Assembly (NCBI GenBank): GCA_019671005.1
Contig: CM033752.1
Coordinates: 23,692,969 to 23,756,968 of the forward strand
Reading direction: 5' to 3'
DNA: 64,000 nt
Source of the DNA: Hibiscus mutabilis
Lineage: Eukaryota; Streptophyta; Magnoliopsida; Malvales; Malvaceae
Below, piece by piece: positions 56,694 through 64,000 of this stretch. Each line of letters opens with the position of its first letter. Positions within the stretch are counted from its first letter, which is position 1. The position numbers and the translations under genes are program-made. Below the pieces are notes generated by a model that saw only the letters and a list, made by a program, of their open reading frames with translations, was not told the DNA's origin and did not search any database.

Positions 56694-57660
56694 TTAAGAA
56701 GGCAAACTCAACCGGTAAGCCATAGGGCATACGTATTCCAACACATCATAGAGTCCAATAAACCTCAAACTTAACTTTCGTTTACGACCAAAGCGCATCA
56801 CTTTCTTCCAAGGCAAAACTTTCAAGAAAACCTTTTCCCCAACCGCATACTCAACTTCACTACTCTTCAAATCCGCGTAGGATTTCTGCCTATCTGAGGC
56901 TGCTTCCAAGCGATCACAAATAAGCTTCACCTTCTCATCTGTATCTTTCAACACATCTAACATGGAACCATGCTTTTCCCTAGCCTCAGCCCAACACAAA
57001 GGTGTACAAAACTTCTTACCAGACAAGGCCTCATACGGTGCTATTTGTATACCTACTTGATAGCTATTATTGTACGCAAACCCCACCAAAGGCAGTTGTC
57101 TTCCCCAAGTTCCTTGTAACTCAATGATAAAACATCTCAACATATCCTCCAAGGTCTAAATCACACGCTCAAAATGACAACCCGTTTGAAAATGATACGA
57201 AGTATTAAAATTCAAGCAAGTACCCAAAACCCGATGCAAACCCTCCCAAAACCTTGATGTAAACCCCATATCCCTATCCGAAACAATCAACTTGGGCACC
57301 CCGTGCAACCTTACAATCTCAGCGATATAAAGATCCGCCAACTCATCCAAGGTATACGTTCTATGCACTGACAGAAAATGTGTACACTTCATAAACCGAT
57401 CAACAATCACCCAAATAGAATCCCTTTTAGTCGGTGTCAGACGTAACCCCAGCACAAAATCCATGGTGATCCTCTCCCATTTCCACTCTGGAATCCTCAA
57501 TGGTTACAACAAACCGGACGAAAATTGATGCTCAGTCTTAACACACTGACACGCCACACATCTAGCAACAAAATCAGCCACATCCTTTTACAAACCAACC
57601 CAATAGTACTCTTTATTTAGACCTCAATACATCCTGGTACTACCAGGATGTATAGCAAAA
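56694..57660 (-). pseudogene. Element V integrase
   Basis: Minus-strand pieces: WERITMDFVLGLRLTPTKRD (first core Asp), VDRFMKCTHFLSVHRTYTL, GVPKLIVSDRDMGFTSRFWE (second Asp), a break near 57155 at the position of the core Glu, MLRCFIIELQGTWGRQLPLV, and the GPY/F region (LSLRFIGLYDVLEYVCPMAY, the Pro of GPY is Leu). The finger Cys pair (CVACQC-like) lies about 57540-57560. Two long open parts remain but the join at the Glu is lost. Confidence 0.85.
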
Positions 57661-58420
57661 GGACTAGCATGAGCTTCGGTCAAAATGGTACACCTCAACT
57701 TATCATCACTAGGCACCACTATTCGACCCTTAAAACATGACACCCTATCATCATTAAAATAAAAATCTGTCAGATTTCTATCCATGATATCCTTAACATG
57801 TGGTGCCAACGCCTCATCATAAGGTTGCTTTTCTTTAATCAACCGCAACATATATGGTTTCACTTGCAACTCAGCCAACAAACCTCCATCACACATCACA
57901 CTCAACAGTGCAAACATGGCCCTCAACTCCATAATAGTTGTTCTACTCAAAACATCGACTACCACATTTACCTTGCCCGAATGATACTCGATAGTCAAAT
58001 CATAATCCTTAAGCAACTCCAACCATCGATATTGGCTAAGATTCAACTCTTTTTGTGGCATCCAATATCTCAAACTTTTATGATCCGTGTATAAAATACA
58101 CTTCTCACCATGCAGATAATGCCTCCAAATCTTCAACGCAAACACTATTGCAGCAAGCTCTAAATCACGCGTAGGATAATTGTGCTCCTGCACCTTCAAC
58201 TACCTAGATGCATAAGCTACAACCTTCCCACCTTGCATCAACATGCAACCCAAACCAACACATCATGCATCACTATACACCACAAACTCCTTACCCGATT
58301 CAGGTTGAATCAGGATTGGAGCCTGCTTCAATGCCTTTTTCAACTTCTCAAAAGGCCACTGTCTACCCTCTGACCAGTCAAAACGAACATTCTTTTACAC
58401 AAACTTGGTTAAAAAGCATC
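57624..58420 (-). pseudogene. Element V RNase H and linker
   Basis: A 191-codon part (58199-57624) reads YPTRDLELAAIVFALKIWRH, YTDHKSLRYWMPQKELNLSQ and DYDLTIEYHSGKVNVVVDVL. It continues into the linker (LIKEKQPYDEALAPHVKDIM) and the start of the integrase finger (EAHASPFAIHPGSTRMY). The first Asp block (YSDA-type) lies upstream of a stop at 58200. The uninterrupted linker here is the model for what element I had before its 683-bp insertion. Confidence 0.85.
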
Positions 58421-58429
58421 AATCCTTGA

Positions 58430-59135
58430 AAACCATCCACAAAATGGTAGTAATATCCAGCCAACCCAAGAAAACTATGAACTTTCGTCACCAATTTAGG
58501 TGGCTTTCAATTCACTACACCCTCAATCTTCTGTGAATCCATATAGATACCTTATACCGAGATAACATGACCAAAAAAGATCACTTCCTTAATGCAAAAC
58601 TCACACTTGCTCAACTTAGCATACAATTGATTACCCAGTAGCGCCTAGAGCATAATTTGTGAATGTCTATCATGATCATCCTCGGTATGTGAGTACACAA
58701 GAATATCCTCGATAAACATAACCACGAACTAATCCAAAAACTCATGAAACACTCGGTTCATCATATCCATGAATGCAGTTGGTTCATTGATCAACCCAAA
58801 CGGCATCACCAAAAACTCATAATGCTTGTACCTCGTACGAAAAGCAATCTTAGGCACATCCACACCCTTCACCTTCAACTGATACTACCAAGATCTTGGA
58901 TCATTCTTAGAAAACACTGAAGCACCTCAAAACTGATCAAACAGATCCTCAATCCATGGCAAATGATACTTATACTTGATCGTGCCACCCTTCGTTTTAC
59001 AAATAGCATTGATGTACCCTCTTGATGAAACACTGGCCTAATGAACCCCCGATCAAGTAACTTCTGAAGTTGCATTTTTAACTCCTTTAATTCTTTTGGT
59101 GCCATATGATAGGGCGCAATAGACACATAAGCCAT
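58430..59135 (-). pseudogene. Element V reverse transcriptase, active site mutated
   Basis: On the minus strand: APYHMAPKELKELKMQLQKL, FVKRR, then in another frame HYEFLVMPFGLINEPTAFMD, MMNRVFHEFLD, a stop, and FVVMFIEDILVYSHTEDDHD. The catalytic F-I-D-D block reads F-I-E-D (codon GAG near 58714), so the first Asp of the pair is Glu. Together with several stops and shifts this is a dead enzyme. Confidence 0.85.
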
Positions 59136-59289
59136 ATCCGTGTACGTCTCTATCCAGGCAATACCTCCAGAAATACACCCGAAAAATCACAAATGGAACG
59201 GATATCCTGAACACACACCTCATTCACAATTGGGTTCATAACATAAGCTAGATATGCTTGACACCAAAACTCCCAACAACTTATGTGCT

Positions 59290-59580
59290 TCTAATGTCGA
59301 AACCACATTAGATAGGAAATTAACATTCTCACCCACAATCACCACTTTGTAATCATCGGTAAGCCATAAAGATATCTATTTGGTCTAAAATTCCACAACA
59401 ACTCTATGCTCAGTCAACCAATCCATACCCAATATTATGTCAAAACCATGAAACGATAACTCCTTCATATCAACCGCAACCACATGACCTTGAACTATCA
59501 AAGGACATCTCCTATACAACCTCCTAGCAACAACTGTCTCCCTGAGCGAACTAGATACCCAAACAATAAGGCATCTCTAA
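59290..59580 (-). pseudogene. Element V protease remnant
   Basis: The minus strand has RCPLIVQGHVVAVDMKELSF followed by FDIILGMDWLTEHRVV, the C-terminal half of the retropepsin. The active-site D-S-G part is not visible. Upstream sequence (beyond 59580) no longer resembles gag. Confidence 0.75.
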
Positions 59581-60466
59581 CGTCACAACTTTGCTAACAG
59601 TGAAACAACATAAGAAAATTCCTCAACGATATTCGATAGCAATCACCTAATCCTATGCACAAAACTAACATCCAAAAATCAATCTTTAACATTTTCCATG
59701 CTTTATGAGATCCTATGCACATGTATGCAAAACCTCTAATGTCATGCACAAATGTATGCATATAATGACATATTTAAATATATACATATAAGTGTTTTGT
59801 ACTGTGCATGATTAACAATTTACACTTACTAACAACATTCTCGGACCGACCTTACATAACCCAACCATTTCGCAATCCAATTCTCAACTCACACGCTTTC
59901 TTAATGCTTGTCAACATAGCACAAAAAAAATTCAAAAGGTGTACCAAAGTATGTCTCAATACTGAACTTAACCTCACAACCAAAAGACAACTCCAGTAAC
60001 ATCATCTAAAACATTCCAAGAAAGGATCTCTACCAACACAAACTTACAGAATCCAAACATCCATAACCCCCAATTTAACAACATACCAAGATAACTTCGT
60101 AACATAAACCTCAATATTTTTCAGTCTCATTAGTCATGACCACCTCAATCTTACTTTGGCCCGTATCACAACAATCTCTACAAGAAATTTACCCATATTC
60201 GACCTAAGCTCTCACTTTGGTAGTATCATCAAAAATGTATCTAAGGCATGATAATTACACTAAAACAAAAACAATCAGGCCAGCTTCAAGCAATGATCCA
60301 AGACTTTCATTTTAAATCAAAATCATTTCATAACTGTAGTAATAAGGCAATGTGTCCCCAAAAGTACCCTGCCATGGCATTTATCATTAACCATACGTAT
60401 AAATAATCACCGTGCATATCAAATAGCAACGAACAATCACCAACAACATCCTACTTTTTGTAATCT
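59581..60466. other. Gag-less 5' internal region of element V
   Basis: About 0.9 kb of AT-rich DNA where gag should be, between protease and primer site. No zinc knuckle or capsid sequence is found in any frame, so gag was deleted or replaced. Confidence 0.6.
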
Positions 60467-60480
60467 GGCTCTAATACCAA
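60467..60480 (-). promoter_or_regulatory. Primer binding site of element V
   Basis: The minus strand reads TTGGTATTAGAGCC, the initiator-Met site with a single C to T change, four bases from the LTR edge at 60485. Confidence 0.8.
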
Positions 60481-60484
60481 CAAA

Positions 60485-60621
60485 TGTAATCCCTTAACCC
60501 GATCTAGCCGAAATTGAGTTAAAAGGACTACAATGGGTTTGTCGAAGCAAACCCAAGCTAATAACCTAAACTGTGTCCTTTTTATCTTATCTAGATGCTT
60601 TGATTTAAATCTTAAGGTGAA
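60485..60621 (-). repeat. 5' LTR of element V, first 137 bp
   Basis: Starts TGTAATCCCTTAACCC and follows the 3' LTR (51029 onward) to AAGGTGAA, where the next LTR begins. GTGAA (60617-60621) is the presumed left target copy. Confidence 0.8.
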
Positions 60622-63600
60622 TGTAACACCCCTACCCCGGGTTGGCAGCATCCCGGTCTGGGAGCGTTACTAAGGAAGAAACAAGCAAGAACAAGGCTAG
60701 AATAGGCATAACTCATCCCGATTTGATGAGTTACTTAACTAGCAAGTAACCAACTAACATTACTTAACACATCAGCAATCAAACCATTCATGTCTTAACA
60801 TGTAAACAATCATCTTTACATACTTATAGGTTACCAAAACTTTCACTTTACATTATCATACAACATCACATTTCGAAACCTATAAGCAAACAAGTTTCCA
60901 TTTTCATTTCATTGTTCATTAACTTGATTCAAGTAACATTACTTACATAGCTTACTAAACATGATCATTTGAACGTACCTTGATTCCAAGAAGCTTATGC
61001 CACTCTTACCATTCAGCATTTACCATTCAACTTATAAAAATACATATTCAACATGTTATGCTTATACAAGTGACTATATCATCTCACAAGGCATTCGAAT
61101 AGTACAAGGCTAGGTGATCACTTTGAACATTCATTATATACATAACCATATGCGCAACAATTACTTACAATACATGAAATTTTAGTTTATTACTTAATTC
61201 ATGTTAGTAACCAAGTTCACAAAATAGTTGGCCCATTCAAGATATATATACATATACAAGTTCAAGTGTTCAAAATGCATGCACTAGACATTATATACCA
61301 CTAAGTTCCACCAACTAGGGGAGTACAAAACAAGTATGACCATACTTTAGCTATGCTTGTGTCTTGCTTTGATCTCAAGAAATCAGGCTTCTGAATCAAG
61401 CAACGATCGAATCCTTAATCATGTGGTTGGGAAGATGAAAACAATAGTGATAAGTACAAGATATGTACTTAGTGAGGTAGCAACTAGTTCTAACCAATTT
61501 ATAAGACATATATCACTTAGCTAAGTTGAGCCTAGTCAAGGTTGGAAACAATTCGAATTTAAGCTTTGCTCAATCTTTATTTCAATCCAATTAACATACT
61601 CATGGAATATACACATTTCCATTCAATTCACGTACATATTAGTTCAAGTTTACATGTTTGTCTTTCCAAGAATACATATTAAGTAATCCAAGTGGCAAGT
61701 TATTGAATACAAGGTTCAAGCATAAGCAATTATCATTTCAAGAGTTCCATGTCAAGAATCCAGCATTACATGTCAAGAAATTCGAATAATTCAAGCTTAC
61801 ATATCAAGTAATTCAAGTATCAAGTATTTCAAGAATCAAGTAGTTCATGTATCAAGTAATTCAAGTATCATGTAATTCGAGTATAATGTAATTCGAGTAT
61901 TATGTAATTCGAGTATCATGTAATTCGAGTATCATGTAATTCAACTATCATGTAATTCAAGTATCATGTAATTCGAGTATCATGTAAGATTTATTCTTTA
62001 ATTATTTCTCATTTTCTTTCTTTAGTTTATGCCTTTGGTATTTAGTTGTCCATGTAATCGAGTCTCCAACCAACTGTCGTCACAAGTTGTACCGTAGTAC
62101 TGGTCAACCCTCCTACTGTCGCCAAAGACCACACAATTGTACCCTCCGTCTGTCACCAATTAGGGGCCTTAGCCATGGACCGTAGTCCACCCTTACACAA
62201 TGAGCTCTAGACTCTAAGGCATGCCCTTCTACCTATGACCACTAACAACCAAGGCTTTGTTCAATTATGAATCACTTATTCAAGTATTACATTTTTATGT
62301 CAAGCAATAGCTTATTCAAGGATCAATTCAAGTGATACATTGCAAGATCATGTACATATAAATAGCCCTTAGGCTAATTGAGCCTTAGCTCTACTCTTTG
62401 CAATTTAATCTTGTCATTCTTGCAAGCAATTAACATATGCCATTTCTTAGGCATCAAGCAAGATCTTAAGTTCATGATTTACATCATGTCAACAAGTATT
62501 CAAATCATAGAGATACATTAAGCATTCATTCGAATGGATCAAAGTCAAGGCATCAAGGCTCAAGTATTTGTTTTCACCTTTCTTCCTAGGTAATTTAACA
62601 TCATACATGTTACTATTATTTCAAGTTTTAGCTTAAACCATTCTTCCCTTTTATCATCACAACCAAACTTAAATCATACATATCAACATGGCATCAAATA
62701 ACAAGAAGTATATATGCATCTTTGGTTAGGACCTAAGTCCTAAGCCTATATTAAACTACACTCACAATACTCTAAGCTTAGCTACTCTTGGACCCAAATT
62801 CCTTTGTGTTTGCCACTAGCTTGGCCACTCCTTTCTTCTTCAAAAAGTTTTACTCTTTTCTCTATCAATTCATACAATTAAATCAAGGTCAATACAAGGT
62901 TCATTCCTTTATTCAAAACAAGGCAACAATTCACATAATTCATTCTGCATTCATTTCAAAACATCATGGTTGTTGCTGCTACTGTCAGGCAGCATGTGCA
63001 CTGTTTACTAAAACATGCGTATCTTTTATTTTGTATGTCGGAAATTCAATTGGTTTACACTATTGGAAATATAACTTAATTGTCTTTCTAACCATATATG
63101 CCTTGCATTTTAATTATTTACCAATTAAAATAGTTTTTTACTTAAAGGCAGGGTAATTACAACACTGGACAGTTTGCACTGTCCCTAGTGTTTCATTTCT
63201 ACAATCCATTCTACATTACCGAATTCAATACCGTTTCTCCTAATGAATTTAAACATGTTACAGCACTGTCCATTAAATTTTTAGACTTAAATTCCATTTA
63301 CACAATTTATGGTAATTTTTCAAAGTTACTGCCCAGAACAAAGCATTCTGGGCTGATTACACTATGCTAGATTTTTAGCTTCATGTTTCCCCTAAACAAG
63401 ATTCTAACATTGTAATTCAACTTATTTTCATGTTCTTACATGTCTAGGTCAGTTTTAATTCACTTATCTATGTGATCATAATAGGGCATTACGTCAAAAA
63501 TACTTATACGCAATTACATCTAGACAGCTCCATTACTTTCACTATATGCGCCAAAAACCGTCCTACCCATATATGTTCATTCATATGATCACGTAACCAC

Positions 63601-64000
63601 CAGCAATCATACAAAAAGTCCATTGTTTTTATAAAAACAATCTTAATTACTTTCCTATGTTTCCAGCTTTATAAACATCCCATAAAATTTATCAAAGCAA
63701 TCCCTAATTACCATAATTTAGGATTCCATCATAGTTAATATCATTCAACTATAATTTAATGCCATCTATACATTTTTCGCAATACAAGGCAATGCTACAA
63801 CATTTTCAGCAACCAATTCTCTTAATCTAAGCATTCTAACTCATTGATAAACGATTTAACACCTTATCTTATGCTATAAAAACTCTAGTGAGAAAAACCA
63901 TTCAAAAATACCACTTTCTAGATTAAATTCATGGCCTAAATCAAATTTTCTTAGGGCAATACTAATATCATTATCTCTAAAGAGTTTACGTATGAACATA
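60622..64000. mobile_element. Another LTR element, start TGTAACACCCC (right end outside window)
   Basis: A new sequence begins TGTAACACCCCTACCCCGGG exactly where the element V LTR is broken. The start is of the type seen at Ty3/gypsy LTR ends. The rest, 3.4 kb, has no recognisable gene. It includes a 16-bp tandem array (61785-61985) and a C-rich stretch at 62060-62200. The second end, internal region and orientation cannot be seen. A long LTR is the simplest reading. Confidence 0.55.
61785..61985 (+). repeat. 16-bp tandem array
   Basis: At least seven consecutive GTATCATGTAATTCGA-type units at 61868-61985, preceded by more diverged TCAAGTAATTCAAG copies from about 61785. Confidence 0.85.

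Larger units (their letters stand above)
34411..64000 (+). mobile_element. TNT1-like Ty1/copia element, fragmented by nested insertions (right end outside window)
   Basis: The 5' LTR (34411-34825), a Met-type primer site and a gag start at 34865 belong to a TNT1-type copia element. Its gag and protease continue, in pieces, at 45319-45909 and 49277-49355. Between them lie element III, a chromovirus solo LTR and, from 49356, an Athila/Tat element. No pol after the start of protease and no 3' LTR are visible in the window. The end is therefore given as the window edge only. Confidence 0.75.
49356..64000 (+). mobile_element. Element VI: Athila/Tat-type gypsy element, 5' part (interrupted; right end outside window)
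   Basis: An LTR of about 1.4 kb (49356-50775) is followed by a decayed Athila/Tat primer site (TTGGCACTGTTTTCAGGGA) and the family's Gag start (MTRSSTSKPILPYNPKIERT, ATG at 50896). It is cut by element V at 51029. The left boundary may be 49353 or 49356. The LTR start GAGTGTGTAAAAG and its general layout resemble the solo LTR at 31770. No later part is in the window. Confidence 0.65.
51029..64000 (-). mobile_element. Element V: chromovirus-type gypsy element, minus strand (right end outside window)
   Basis: 3' LTR 51029-56383 (itself interrupted by 51568-53541), polypurine tract, chromodomain, integrase, RNase H, RT, protease, a gag-less AT-rich region, the Met-type primer site at 60467-60480 and the start of the 5' LTR at 60485. 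The order on the minus strand is that of element I. Gag is missing and the RT active site is mutated. The 5' LTR is cut at 60622 by another LTR, so the second boundary is not visible. Confidence 0.85.

Noticed and set aside
62788..63156. 122-codon open frame near the right end
   Set aside because: Phe/Ile-rich translation typical of AT-rich non-coding DNA; no domain, no codon bias, inside a presumed LTR.

Overview
The window looks like a repeat-dominated, gene-poor stretch of a plant (eudicot) nuclear chromosome. Nearly all of it is transposable element sequence: one LINE, one TIR DNA element, one Ty1/copia element, several Ty3/gypsy elements of at least two lineages, solo LTRs and a large non-autonomous LTR element. 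The only host-gene sequence I recognise is a dead PPR-DYW gene and a 146-bp antisense ARM-repeat fragment. The species cannot be fixed from the sequence. The clustered GTATCGATAC words and the TGTAACACCCC LTR start remind me of Malvaceae (cacao/cotton type) genomes, but that is only a weak inference. No intact, clearly functional host gene was found.

Nest A (1-25599): the 3' half of a degenerate LINE ends in an A-rich tail. A Mutator-like TIR element (2531-25589, exact 10-bp target duplication) landed in that tail. A chromovirus-type Ty3/gypsy element (element I, 3604-25425) split the right inverted repeat of the TIR element. Element I in turn carries a 683-bp LTR-like insertion between RNase H and integrase (9571-10253). 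It also carries a 10.9-kb Athila/Tat-type gypsy element (element II, 13928-24784) inside its 3' LTR.

Middle (25600-34410): an antisense fragment resembling a CSI1-type ARM protein abuts a PPR-DYW pseudogene. The PPR gene is split by a 5.3-kb non-autonomous LTR element (26140-31477) and a solo LTR (31770-32880). Both insertions keep exact 5-bp duplications, and removing the first restores the PPR reading frame. About 1.1 kb of unassigned AT-rich DNA follows.

Nest B (34411-64000, open on the right): a TNT1-like Ty1/copia element is interrupted three times. The insertions are element III (35221-45313, minus strand, same family as II, best-preserved pol in the window), a chromovirus solo LTR (45910-49276) and an Athila/Tat-type element (from 49356). 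The last is broken in its gag by a minus-strand chromovirus element V (from 51029). V's own 3' LTR holds an opposite-orientation LTR fragment of the same family (51568-53541), and its 5' LTR is cut by another LTR starting TGTAACACCCC (from 60622).

The most unusual signals are in the element II/III family. A GTTGCC-NN-GGCAAC palindrome and its half-sites recur in LTRs, in inter-domain linkers of the polyprotein and in the extra ORF. A variable-number octapeptide repeat sits between RNase H and integrase. Two covarying hairpins with an invariant AGGA loop each precede a polypurine tract.
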